Positions 46,431 to 58,525 of a stretch of DNA of 64,000 nucleotides are shown piece after piece. The notes below the pieces were generated by a model, which did no database searches, was not told the origin of the DNA, and saw only the letters and a program-made list of their open reading frames with translations. The position numbers and the translations under genes are program-made. This DNA comes from Excoecaria cochinchinensis (Eukaryota; Streptophyta; Magnoliopsida; Malpighiales; Euphorbiaceae). The stretch lies in contig CANTUQ010000017.1 in NCBI GenBank assembly GCA_947683425.1, positions 682,001-746,000 on the forward strand. The letters run 5' to 3'. The number at the start of each line of letters is the position of its first letter. Position 1 is the first letter of the stretch.

Positions 46431-49400
46431 CTCATTAATGTAATCAGAACATTAACATTGTCATTAAAAAGTTCTGGCATAAAAAAAGTATCTAAATAAC
46501 TACTGCCTTCATCTTCTATCGATGACGATGTTGCAGCCAACTGGGCTTTAACTTCTTGGCTTGGTGGAGGCTTTTCAACTACCTCCGATGAGATATTCAA
46601 GTCTTCAATCTCTAGCTCAGGCTCTACCATCTTTTCCTTTCCCTTCAACCTGGCAGCTAACAGCTTTTCAGTAACAATCTCCTCGAGCTCATCCCTGTCC
46701 CAGACACTGCACTGAGTCATAATGTCCTCATCCCAGAAGTTCTCTGCAGACTTGATAACTCCAACATCCCAGTCGAAGACATCATTGAAAATTTCAAACC
46801 CCGGAATGTTCTTTCCATCAACCCACTGAGGCTCTTCTTCTCCAGTATAGGCACAGACCGAAGATGAGGGAACAAAACTCTCTGAAATGTGGGGAATCTT
46901 CTCTGACACTTTCTTCCTGCCATGTCCTCCTTTGTAACCCAGACCCTTCCGATCTTTCTGGCCTTGCGTTGTGATGGCATATTGCAACCCCTGCGAATTT
47001 TTACCCAATCCGGCCCCTGGGAGGAAATGCATCTTCTTCATCATACTCATCACCTGAGGGCTACCTGCCAAGCCCTGCTCCTCGCCAATCACTGATACGT
47101 GGAAGCCACTAAATGGCTGATTAGAGATCCCCAAGGCAGACACTTGGTTCTCGCTTGCTGCTTTGATGGTCACCACCTCCCCTTCATGAGGTATCTTTAC
47201 CATTTGATGCAGGGTGGACGACACTCCTCCCAATTTATGGAACCACGGCCTTCCAAGTAGGGCTGAAAAATTGGCTGGGATAGGCAAAACCACAAACTCT
47301 GCCTCCGTCTCAATAGGCCCAGTCCTAACTAGAGCTCTGAATGTTCCCGATGCATGTCTTCGAGAATTATCGTAGGCTGTGATGGTCAGATCAGACTTAC
47401 TCAACATACTCTCGTCCATCCCAAAAGCCTGAAGTGCCACTAGGGGGCAAACATTTATGGATGACCCATCATCAACCATAACACAAGCGGTGTGCTTGCC
47501 GTTAATTTGAGCCTTGATGTATAGTGGTCGGTTGTGATTGCGGCCTTCTGTTGGCAAGTCTGTGTCAGAAAACACCAGTCTTTCCCCTGATCCCCCTTTG
47601 ACGAGATCTAGCAGCTCGGATGGACAAATTATGGTGGCAACGGTGGACTCACTCAATGCCTCGACTAACTTCTGTCTATGAGAAGGGTACTGCCTTAGAA
47701 GGTCCCAAATAGATATCTGAGCCGTGGTCTTTTTCAGCTGCTTTACTATGGAATTTTCTTCCGGCTCCTTCTCCACAGGTGCTTGCACTGAGTCCTGCTG
47801 CTTCTCAACTTCGGGGACCACTCTCCCACTTCTTGTTACAGCTCCAACTCTCTCATCCTCCTCCGAATCCCATGGATCCGTGAACTCTCCATCTTTCTCA
47901 TCTTCGTCTTCGTCTCCACTCTCACTAGTGGACCAACAGTCTATCGTCGACACGGGAATCCCTTCTTCACTTGCCTCAAGGCGAGTGATAGCGACGTATT
48001 CGTTGCCATATAAATTCTGTAATACATACCATTCAGGTAGGCTCGACCCAATCATGAAGACAGGCAGTGGCACAACATTGAAAGTAGACTTCTTCTTGCT
48101 CTCCCTCTTTTTAGGATCAGTGATCTGCTTACTATCGATCAGATCCTGAATCTGGTGCCTCAGCCTGAAGCAATTGTCTGTCAGATGCCCGGTATGCTGG
48201 TGAAAGGCACAGTACTCGTTCTCTTTATGCCCCGGTTCTCCTTGGGTCCTAGCTGGTCTAGGTGGTAGGGGTTGTAGCTTCCCCTCCTTCATCAACCTCT
48301 TTAGTACCCAGGACAAAGGCCTACCCAAATTCGAGAAGTACCTCTGATTCATTCCTGTTGCCGACACCTCAGCTGTCTTCCCAATTCTGTTACCACCGCT
48401 GAAACTAGATGACTTGGTTGCACCTTGATTGTTGTAGCCCTTCTTGGCATAAGCCTCACTGCTTGCCCTTCTGGCCATATATTCTCCTTCTGCCTCTATA
48501 GCAATGTCCTTCAAGGACTCCCAATCTTTCAGCCCCTTCATTCTAAGTCCATCTCTCAGATATGGGCTGGCATTTCGAATGAATAACCGAATCTGATCAG
48601 GTGTATCGGGTTTGCGCTTCATCTCCATAACCCGGTTCCTCCACCGGGTAAGGTATTCATGGAAGGACTCCCTAGCCTTCTGTTGTAGCAACTCTAAATC
48701 CTTCATTATAACCTCCATGCGGGTACTGCAATCGTATTGCTTTAGGAACTCTTCAGTCAATAAGTCCCAGTCTTCTTTGGACCTCCTGTCCAGCCCATGG
48801 TACCAGTTAATGGTAGCTCCTGTAAGACTTAAGCAAAAGTACTCTATCTTCTGCTTCCTTGTTAAAGTTGTCCCCTTCATGACCAATGAATACTGCTTGA
48901 TATGTACATCTTGAAGTTCTGGGGGACCAGATCATCCCCATCCAACTCACGATCCTCCGGGTTCATTCCCCTTCCTACCGTCATCATCCTTGTCATAGCC
49001 TCAAACTTCTCCTCCATCTTTCTCCACATTGCTTCCTCCAGCTTGGGTGACTTTCCCTTTGCTACCATCTGTTCCTCTTGCTCATCTTCCCTGAGGTCAA
49101 CCTCAGATCTCGGGCCTTCTCTACGCTCAATAGGTGCTGGTGCTCTTTGCTCAACCGCAGGTGGGTCAACTATAGCAGGGGGATCCTCTCTAACAGGCCC
49201 TTGTTCATCTTGCCCCCTAATAGGAGCAGTAGCAACTTGTTGCCCAGCTATGGTAGTGGCAAGATTGCCCATCATGGCCATCATTCTAGCCTTAAACTCT
49301 TCCATTTTTCTCCCCACTTCCTCGGCAATCATAGCCCTGGTTGCATCAGACCCACTGGCTGGATTAGACATACTTGATGATTTTGAAGAGAAAGTCTCAC

Positions 49401-49473
49401 TACTATCTGAAAGAGAATTTGTACTCTGATACGGCACTAGCTCTGGTAACCCCAAGAGTGGAATCCTTCTCAA
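46427..49473 (-). pseudogene. Tat gag-protease with G-patch (frameshifted)
   Basis: The N-terminal part (49473-48877) is Glu/Met-rich and runs out of frame at about 48910. The main part (48886-46427, 819 codons) holds the capsid-like domain (SLTGATINWYHGLD, FLKQYDCSTRMEV), a finger CAFHQHTGHLTDNC near residue 228, an acidic stretch (SGDEDEDEKDGE), a protease-like site VDDGSSINVCP near 472, and a G-patch near 625-660 (GAGLGKNSQGL, KGLGYKGGHGRK). The protease reads DDGS in place of DTGS. A G-patch after the protease is known in some gypsy elements and probably binds RNA. The stop TGA overlaps the next ATG by four bases. Confidence 0.88.
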
Positions 49474-50278
49474 CCGACCGTCGGGACCCCTAAACCACCC
49501 GGGCGAATCTATGATGGCTGAAATAAATACATCTCGTTAGGATGATGCATGATTTAAGTGCAATGCATGGTCGTGCTGATGCAGCATAGACAAGCACATG
49601 CAAGCAGATAGATCCTTCCAACCTTATCTCTCCCACACACGAGGTAGCATAGTCTCTTTCCTAGGTGGACTTTATCCAAGGGTTAACAGGAAACCCATCG
49701 GATGCGTATGGTGCACGGTGGAAAACTGGCAGCATAACAGCTCTTATCTCATGTACTTACATATGGGTGTTTGGCCATTATGTATTTAAACACCTCAATT
49801 AAATTAAGATGGGCCCACCGGGGCATGAAAGCCTTTGATGGAGACCATTTAATTTAAGCGATTTTGTTCAATATATGATGGCCCACATAGCAAGCACGGT
49901 ATTATGGTACATTACACCTAATGGAAGTATCTATTGCCATTTACATGAGCTTTGGTCAAAGGTATTGATACTTTAGGGCTACCCAAGCATGGTCCCTGCC
50001 AACGGGTCTAGCTCATCATGAGCATAACGACCGATTAGGTCACCATTTAATATACCATAAGGTACGAGGCTTGGGTTGGTGATTATCCTTAACACTTCCC
50101 TAAATTGAGTGAAAATAGGGTCGTACTTCGGGAACGCACCGGGGTTAAAAAAGGGACCAAACTAGCATAATCTAAGGCTCTAACATGGATGCAATGCAAT
50201 TTCGAAAAGAGATGAAATTTTTAAATTAAAACTCAATTGTAAATTATAACCAAGGTACTTTCGAAGGGAAGTCTCAAA
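49474..50278 (-). other. Tat 5' leader
   Basis: About 800 bases between the primer site and the first gag codon. No further gene or clear repeat. Moderately GC-balanced compared with the AT-rich LTR core. Confidence 0.6.
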
Positions 50279-50297
50279 GTCCCCAGTGGAGTCGCCA
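50279..50297 (-). promoter_or_regulatory. Primer-binding site, tRNA-Arg type
   Basis: Minus strand TGGCGACTCCACTGGGGAC, one base inside the 5' LTR end. Its complement ends GGAGTCG-CCA, matching the 3' end of a plant tRNA-Arg as I recall it, and Tat/Ogre elements are known to use tRNA-Arg primers. Confidence 0.8.
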
Positions 50298-50298
50298 C

Positions 50299-51728
50299 TG
50301 TGACGCACGCCGGATCCCTGCGGCCGCCCATGGGACCGCCCGCTTGAGGGCGATCGGGGCATTTGTGGGTCCGTTGACAGCTTGCAATAAATCGCAAGTG
50401 CATCTATGTTGGGCAACAAGGAGGTTTCATGGAGTCGCCACCCAATAGAACATTGGGAAAGTTTCTCTCGCCTCGGAGAGCCTAAGACTGCGCTTAGCAT
50501 CCATTTTGGGCCGACCAGAGGGGTCTTGGAAGGTAAACCTCTCGCCCTAAGGAGCCTAGGATTAACGCCAAGTCTCGTGACACAAGAGGTGTCTTGGAGG
50601 GTAAACCTCTCGCCTCTTTGAGCCCAAAGACCAGAGAAAGTTCGGGACTCCCCATTTATTCATACCTTGGTTAAGTTTATAATCGAGTTTTGAATTTAGT
50701 ATTTCATGCCTTTTCTCATTCAATTTTAATGCAATTTAATTAAATGCATATCAATCATATAATAACAGCGATAAATAAAGTAAATGAAAGCAAACTAAAT
50801 TACAATAAAAACTAGGAGCGGAATACAACCCCCATTTGTAAATAAAACATAAATCAGGCTATTTATTAAAAATGAGAACATTGGTCCTCTCATGCATAAT
50901 TTAAGAAAAGAATTTTAAAGTGATAATTTATTTTGGATAAAAAATCTAGGACATTGGTCCCATTTTTATTAAATAAAATCCAATTTAGTTTAATAGAAAT
51001 ATTTTTGGTGATTTTCTTAATTAACGTGCATGAAAATAAATTTATTATTACAAATTACATAATAATCAATTAATCCAAAATAATAAAAAGCAACAAAAAT
51101 AATAAACAACTCCCAAGTGGATCTTCAAATCTCCATGTGCTCCCACTTGACAAAAACTCACATATGAAAAATAAGTATTGAAAAATAGGAAAAACAAATA
51201 AAAAATGAAGTTAGTATAAAAATAATTAAACATATAACTTGAAAATAATCAAATTAAGGCAAACAAAATTGCATCATATATGACAAGCCAATTAAAATGA
51301 CATAATAAAAAATATGCAATTTAACAAATTAACAAAATCAACATGCATAAAAAAAACATAAAATAATGTTAATAAAATTTAACATGCATAAAAACACAAA
51401 ATAACATCAATAACATCCAATCATGCATAAAAAGCAAAAGACATAATAAAAATCAACATGCATAAAACATATTAATAATATTGATAAAAGCCAACATGCA
51501 TAAACAAACATAAAATAATAATTATAAAACTCAATATGCAAAAAACATGAATAGAAAATACAAACATAAAATTCAGCATGCATAAGCAATAAATAATAAT
51601 AGTAATAATAAAATTAAACAAGAATAAGGATAATAATAATAATACTAATGATGATAATAACTACAATAATAATAATAACACAATAATAACAAAGAATATG
51701 AACAATCAAATACAACAACAACAACAAC

Positions 51729-51810
<82 letters not shown>

Positions 51811-52982
51811 GAAGAAGATGAACAACATGAACAACGTGAACAACATGAACAATTAAAGAAAAATACTATGAACAAAAATAATAGCATGAACAATTAAAGA
51901 AGAAATAAGAACAAAAAAAATAATAATATGAACAATTAAATAAAAAATAAGAAATATGAACAATTAAATAATAGATCTAAAAGAATTTACATGATGATTA
52001 ATTAAATAAAATTAAAAGAATAAGAAAAGAATAAAATGATAGAACTAAAAGAATTTACATGTTAATTAATTAAATAAAAACAAAAGAATGAAATTAAAAT
52101 TAATTTAAGAAATTGAGCCAAGAATAATTACCCTCAAATTTATCTTGAAGAGATGAAGGCAGATGATCCAATTCCTTGTCTTGATTTGAAGAATATGATT
52201 AGAAAAATAAAATATTGAAAGATGAATTTACTCAAGAACAAACAATTAATTTGTTTGTCTCAAAGTAGAAAATTGTTTGATTGAAAATAAGAAAATTCTC
52301 AAGAACAAAAATAGTTATTTTTTGCCTTAAGAATTGCTGGAAAGTTTTTTAGAAATTGAGAGAATTTGTTCTTGAAAGAAGAAAGAAGAAGAAAAAAATA
52401 TTTTCTAAAGAAAAAATCCCCCTCAATTCTCCCTAAAAAACTATTTTTATTCCCCTTAAAATTCAGATTTTCTAATTAAGAAATTAAATTAATTTAATTC
52501 TCATAATTACAAAAAACCACTGAATTTATTGGGTTGGAAGATAGAAGGCTTTTTGAATTAAATTTTGCAAAAAAAATAATGAGTTAAAAAGCATTAAAAA
52601 TGAAGAATTTATGGCCAAAAAGGCCAAAATAGGCAAAACGGACAAATAGGGGCGCGCGGCGCCCCGTCGGTGCGCTCCGCCTGCGGGCCAGGCGCTACGG
52701 CGCGCGCCAAGCGCTGCCGCAGCCCGACACTCGCTCGGAAATTTTTTTTTTTTAAATTCCTTTAAAATATAATAATTTAAAAACTCACTTTTTTCCATCA
52801 CAAAATAATTTTTTAAAATTGTTTAAAAATATTTTTGAAATACATTTTTATTTAATTTTAAAACAACAAATCGACAAGGAAATCATCACTTCCAACTTTC
52901 CTTCCTTTTGCCTATAGATCGGCATACTTAATTTCATCATTGGGTAATCCTGATCAAGGCTACTCGGGACCCGGTGTCTACA
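50299..52982 (-). repeat. 5' LTR of Tat element
   Basis: Same termini and order as the 3' LTR and very similar base by base. The length difference (2684 against 2760) comes mainly from the microsatellite (51713-51810 here) and the GC-rich island (52649-52736 here). Confidence 0.93.
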
Positions 52983-53803
52983 CACATATTTCAAATGAGA
53001 GGGAAGAGGTTTAAGTTCAGAATTTGAATTCCCCTGTTTCGGATTAAGCTCTTCTTGCTGTAATTCCTCTTCTTCATCTTTTATCTCCACGGCTGCTATC
53101 GATTCTCCCTTCATCTCTTCTTCCATCTCTCCATCCTCCAATGAATGTATCAAACTCACATTCACTGGATCAGCTCCCCACACTTTTTCCTGCACCTCCT
53201 CTACACACTCATCTATTTCATCCACAAAATAAACAGACTCCTCCATATCACCAGATGGATACTTTTGAGCTTTGTTCATGTCCACCACCAACTCCTCATC
53301 ATTGAACCTTAGGATTACCGTTTGACCATGTACATCTATCAACGCCTTGGTTGTATTTAAAAACGGCCTACCCACAATGAGTGGTACCTTGCGGTCCTCC
53401 TCCATCTCCATCACTACAAAATCCACTGGGAAAATAAATTTCCCCACCTTCACTAACAGATCCTCAATCACTCCTTTCGGTCTCCTCACCGACCTATCTG
53501 CAAGTTGGAGTCTCATTCCCGTCTCCTTGAGCTCTCCAAGATTAAGCTTCCTGTAAATCGAATAAGGCATCAAATTTATGCTCGCACCCAAATCACATAA
53601 AGCATTTCCATTAAAACCTTCACCAATTTCACAGGGTAGAGTGAAACTATCTAGATCCTCCAATTTTTTAGGGATCTTGTTCATAATTATAGCACTGCAA
53701 TTTCCTGTGAGCTGCACAGTTCCATGCCCTTCTAATTTCTTTTTATTAGAACATAATTCTTTCATGAATTTAGCATAGTTAGGCATGTGAGCTAAAGCTT
53801 CAG
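52983..53803 (-). pseudogene. Athila gag-protease segment
   Basis: A minus-strand frame open throughout, between the two later insertions. It starts in HMPNYAKFMKEL, then shows the gag end (CSAIIMNKIPKKLEDL), the protease (GNALCDLGASINLMPYSIYRKL, IVGRPFLNT) with the Athila-typical DLGAS, and an acidic linker (EDGEMEEEMKGES) that ends in SHLKY at the Tat insertion. It continues in frame to the RT at 38438 when the 14.5-kb insert is discounted, and upstream to 62520. The open frame visible past 52982 into the LTR is accidental. Confidence 0.9.
53799..53803. repeat. Target-site duplication TTCAG (left)
   Basis: TTCAG directly before the LTR at 53804, matching TTCAG at 62520-62524 directly after the second LTR. 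Confidence 0.93.
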
Positions 53804-56800
53804 TGTCACACCCCAAAATAGCCCTAGTCGGATTGTGCATGCTAAGTCGGGATCAGAAGGGTATTTCGGTAATTTGTGCTTAAGAAAGTTGGAGTGTTAA
53901 GGACCTAATTGAAAAGATAATTAAGTTTGTAAGGAAAGAAATGTGTAAGTGAGTGAAGTGTTATTTGTCTAAGGACTTAAGAGCATTTTTGGTTTGGAAA
54001 AGTTGAGTGGATTGTGTGGTCCTATTGGGAGCTGCCATGTGGGTGTTAGGTGGGCATTGAATGGGGAAAAGAAGAAAAGAAAGAGGAAGAGAGAGGGAAC
54101 ACAAAGATTGCATTCCCGTTCGTCCCCTCCTCTCACGTTTCTTCTTTTTCTCTTCTCCCTTCTCTGCTTTTCCTTTCGTTTCCCCTGGGCTTGGAGTTGT
54201 GTTTGGCTTGGTTGAGTTTTGGGTTAGCTTTGAAGAGGTAAGTTGGAGTTAACGTACTGTTCTTCTTCTTCTTCTTTTTCCTGGTTTTGGTTAAGTTAGG
54301 GTTTGGCTAAGGATTTGTGGGTTTCTTGTTTGTGCAAGTTTTGGATTGTAAGAAGAAGCTAAGCAAAGGCAAGGAAAGGATTGAGCAGTGATCTTGAAGC
54401 TGGAAGCGTGATTTTTGGATCGTCATTTCCAGGTTTGGGAGTGTTTTGATTGCATACAATGTTTGGAGCTCTCTGTTCTTCAATCCCAGTTTGTGTATTT
54501 GATGAATGTCTCTGCCCTATTCTCACGTAGGATGTAAATGTATGTTTTGTTTAACCTCTAGAATTTGATATGTTTAAGCATGTGTATACGTATGATTTAT
54601 GTGATTAGATAGGTTAATACTGCATGTATAGGTTTGGATTAAAAGTTACTGAGATTGGTTTTTAACTTACTGTGATTTTTAGGGTTTATGATCTTGAATG
54701 AATTAAATGTGTTTATGCATACTTTTGATTGTTGTAATTGTTAGATTAAGCGGGTTTTATGTCCATTTAATGATTGAATGAGTTCTGAGTGGTTTTTGAA
54801 AGAATTTCTGGAAAATATTGGAATCTGCAAGTTCGAGATCGGGGAAGAAGAAGAGGGCGAGGAGAGTGGCTCACGCGACGTGAGCCATGCTCACGCAAAT
54901 TGCTCACGTTACGTGAGCAGATTGCTCACGCGACGTGAGCAATGCTCACGCAACGTGAGCAGATTGCTCACGTGACGTGAGCAACCTTCACGTTACGTGA
55001 TGGTTGCTCAGGTCTTCTGGCTCTTCTGTTTTGCTTCTGTTTTTCTTTCCCCAAGCGACCAGTTTTTATAAAATGGTTTCCAAAAGCTTTTCATGGTATT
55101 TTCCTCTACTGTGTGTTATATTATCTTGATGGTATGATTGATTATTCCAATTTAGTTGGTATTAATAACATGTTATCTATGATAAGTTACTGTGGTATTT
55201 TGGAATAGGTTTTGGATTATAGTGATACTGTTAAATGACTGTAGAATACGAAGGATTTATGAATGCTAACTTTCTGATTGTTTAGTCCCAAACATGTTTT
55301 ATCTTAATGTAAATCATGTTATCATAGCTTTAGTCTGTTTCTCCTCTAAGAATAACATGCCATGCTTAAGAGTATATTGTATTATTTCACGATGTAGACA
55401 ATGTATTTTAGTCATTGGCATAATATGATTCCTCATGTGTTCCTGACATACTTTACTATGATGAGTAGTGCTAGAATGTTATTGATTGAAGTATTGCATG
55501 CTTTTGAATATGACTTGTAGGAGGTATGGTTGATAGTATGATATACTATATTTAGTGGAATAATACGGTTGATGTCTGAATGCATTGTTATGCTTTAGCC
55601 TTTGAATTCAATGAGTTATGTCTAAATGTAAGTTGAATTATGCATGCTTTATACTTAGTTATTCTCACCCAACGCATGATTAGGATTTTGTATTGATAAT
55701 CATTGGCATGGTAGTGATTCTATACCTGATTCTTGGCATGCTATTGAACATTGTTTAATGTTAAAGTGTATTGACTATATTATGTTTTGCAATGAGAATT
55801 GTATGATTTGTGACCAACTTTATGAGAATATTTAAATGTCTTTCGTTCTCTGTTTATGCATGCTGTTTATATATGCATTGTGCGATTCAAATGTGAATTG
55901 TTTTACGCATGACCTGCGAGAGTCAGTCTAGTGGATAGTTAGGCATGCCTAATAGAGTCTTCTGTAGCTGCAGCGCCCTTTGAATGATTTGGACCCTGAT
56001 CAGGTCCCCGTTTGGTTCCTCGCGAACCCTTTTCTGTATTGGATCTTGTTTAAGGTCCCTTTTGAAAATATCTGTGAAAGTTAAAGTATAATGGTTTAAT
56101 CGATTCGTACCCGTAACGTACTGTCTGTAATCGGCTCGTACCCGGAAAGTACTGTCTGTACACTCGTTATCCACTACCTAGAGTCAGCAGGTGTTCTTTG
56201 AATGTTTATTTGAATTGCTCTGATCTGATTTGGCTATAAATGGATTATCTGAATGAGTATATCGATGTAATGTATATCGGATTATTTCTGAAAGAATATG
56301 ATTATGAAATACTGATTGTATGGCTTTATTATATGAGTATGTTTATATGGATTATGTTTTAGCCTTTGCATATTGTCCTTGTTATTTTGAAATAACCATC
56401 AGAATGTGATATCCGTTTGAGCATGATAAGGATTTCAGGAATCAGTTTATATGTATATGGATGTGTCTATGGGCTTCAGAATGTATGTCTGTTTTAAGGA
56501 AGTATGATTTACTATCTAACATGATTATCCGTACTTGTCATGTGATTTGTTATAAGTTTCTGAATGCTTTGAAACAATTCGATTGATGTATTTAAGTATA
56601 TGACTTAAGCATAATTTTGTTATATATATTAGCATGTGAACCGAAGCAGTTGTGATGGTAAGTATGTAATGATTAACTGTACTTCCTGCATGATGATGAT
56701 ATAAATGTAATGTTATATGGTTATGCTTTCAGTCTCCACTATCAGAGTGTTTTGCATGATACTTAATATATTAGAGTTGCGCAGCGGTATTGTGATACTC

Positions 56801-57736
56801 TAAATGTTGTACCTTGGATTCTTGACTAGTGTGTGTGTTTAGTATATCAAAGTATGTTGTTTAGCTAGCATTCTTAACATGATGAACGGGTTGTCGGTTC
56901 ATGCATGGGTGCTTAGTTATGTCAATCGCATGTGTAAAGCTCATGTGACTCCGCACGGTAAGGTGTTGATATTTGCTACCCATGTAGGTTTATGCATGTG
57001 ATATAGTATGTAGTTCTGCATGATGATTCTTGTATCGTGTATTGTTTTATGTTTGATTTGGCCTATTCTGGACATGAGTGTATGTTATGGTTGTGATTTA
57101 TCGAATGAATGCCTTTACTATGCTAGCATAATCAAATTTGTTATGAATATCCGCATTTGTCATTTGAATGTGTTATGCCTCAGCGACCATTGTGAATGGC
57201 CGTCCATATTCTTGTGTGTTCTCCCCACTAAGCGTTTATCGCTTAGCACGGATTTCCTTTCCGTGCAGGTGGCAGGTTTGGTTCTGTTCGAGTCGCTTCT
57301 GCAAGGTCGGCCACGTAGGAGTTAGAAGTTCTGTATTTTTGTTCAGCTTCTGTATTTCAGCTTTTGTAATTCTGTAGTATTGTATATGTAATTAATTATG
57401 TTTTAATCTTGAGTTTTCTTGTGGGAATGTAATAGTTAGTATGTTTTATGTTTAGTTATTCCTTTGTTTTATTATTTCGATTATGTTTCCGTTGAATGGT
57501 TATATGTATGCTTCTGTGTATGCTTTTGCTTAGTGTCTACGTGTGCGTGAGTTATTGCATGTTCAGTCTGTACCGCAAGGTAAGGTAAGGTAAGTTTTTA
57601 ATTAACCCGTATTTCTGTATGTATGTTATGTATGAATGTATGCTTCCGCATTGTGCATGTGTATATCTGTGTGTGTGAGCGTCGGTAGCGCGTCCGTCGG
57701 CGTCCTTCCAACGGGGACGGCGATGGGGGTGTTACA
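53804..57736 (+). repeat. 5' LTR of non-autonomous element
   Basis: Long LTR without a credible gene. It contains a pyrimidine-rich stretch (54118-54180), a splice-donor-like GAGGTAAGT near 54237, the palindromic ACGT array (54869-55000), a long T/G-rich body, and a GTAAGGTAAGGTAAG repeat near 57581. Short open frames here recur in both LTRs but have no recognisable protein. Confidence 0.92.
54869..55000. repeat. Palindromic ACGT array, 5' LTR (five full units)
   Basis: Units of the form GCTCACG-NN-ACGTGAGC, each nearly self-complementary (for example GCTCACGTTACGTGAGC), separated by short AT or AGATT linkers and followed by a weaker TTCACGTTACGTGA. Counted by ACGTGAGC, there are five units. 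Confidence 0.93.
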
Positions 57737-57741
57737 GTTAG

Positions 57742-57755
57742 TGGTATCAGAGCCC
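57742..57755 (+). promoter_or_regulatory. tRNA-Met primer-binding site
   Basis: TGGTATCAGAGCCC, five bases after the 5' LTR end, complementary to initiator tRNA-Met. The same primer class is used by the pararetrovirus in this window, a convergence of common plant usage rather than evidence of relation. Confidence 0.9.
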
Positions 57756-57864
57756 AGATTTGATGGTTCTGGGTGTGTTGTATGTTATGTGTAGAGTCTT
57801 TGCATGAGAGTCAGTTTTGTGTCGTGGCCTAATGCAGATGTGTCTTGTTTTGTGTCGTGTCTAG

Positions 57865-58437
57865 ATGGAGTCTGATCCGAGTGAGAATGTGGGCGAGACA
57901 ACAGAATATGTGAATCGAGTTAGTGCTGATCAGAATATTTCCGAGCGTCTTCCAGTTGAAGATTCTGGTCGTGTTTCTGATGATAGGGCTTTAGTGCAAG
58001 GGTTGATTCGGATTTTGGACAGATTGACTGCTACTCGGGCTTCTCGAGAATTTATTCAGTATGCACCTCAGAAGAGAAAAGGATCGGTTAGTGAAGTGTC
58101 AGCAGGTAAGAGGGTTCGAGAACCTTCATTGTATCAACAATGTCAGAAGCAACATGGGAGCAAGTGTAAGAAGTGGGTACCGTCAGTATGTCAGTACTGT
58201 CAGAAGCGACATCGGGGTCCATGTCGGAAGCTTTCAGGTGCTTGTTTCAGGTGTGGCAGTATGGAACACCGGATTGCCGATTGTCCTAAGAAGATGAGTG
58301 AGAGTCTAGCTGGGCAAGCTAGAAAGGAAGTGGAGGATTTGTTTAGATCTTTGCGAGTGCCTACAGAATTTGTAGCGTCTAGCAAGGATTCGAAGGAGAC
58401 CGCAGTTTCTTCTGGTAAGTTACATTGCAAGCTCTAG
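57865..58437 (+). CDS. Gag C-terminal fragment with zinc knuckles (190 residues)
   Basis: The only coding sequence of the element, open from ATG to TAG. After an acidic start (MESDPSENVGETTEYV) it has a segment resembling the end of gypsy gag, a Cys-rich block CQYCQKRHRGPCRK at about residues 112-125, a CCHC knuckle CFRCGSMEHRIADC at about 131-144, and a tail KKMSESLAGQARKEVEDL. The capsid domain expected upstream, and protease, RT and integrase downstream, are missing. It may bind element RNA for packaging by a helper, or be a non-functional remnant left open by youth. The start is the first ATG after the primer site that gives this frame. Confidence 0.75.
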   Translation: MESDPSENVGETTEYVNRVSADQNISERLPVEDSGRVSDDRALVQGLIRILDRLTATRASREFIQYAPQKRKGSVSEVSAGKRVREPSLYQQCQKQHGSKCKKWVPSVCQYCQKRHRGPCRKLSGACFRCGSMEHRIADCPKKMSESLAGQARKEVEDLFRSLRVPTEFVASSKDSKETAVSSGKLHCKL

Positions 58438-58525
58438 TTTAAGTAAGTTTTGTTTGTTTGGGTTGTGTGAATGTAAGTGTTTCGCTGTGAATTTCGAGGA
58501 CAAAATTCTTTTAGGAGGGAAGAGT

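Noticed and set aside
54869..55000. Possible CRISPR array
   Set aside because: Units are self-complementary with very short near-constant linkers, no unique spacers, in a plant LTR; no cas genes.
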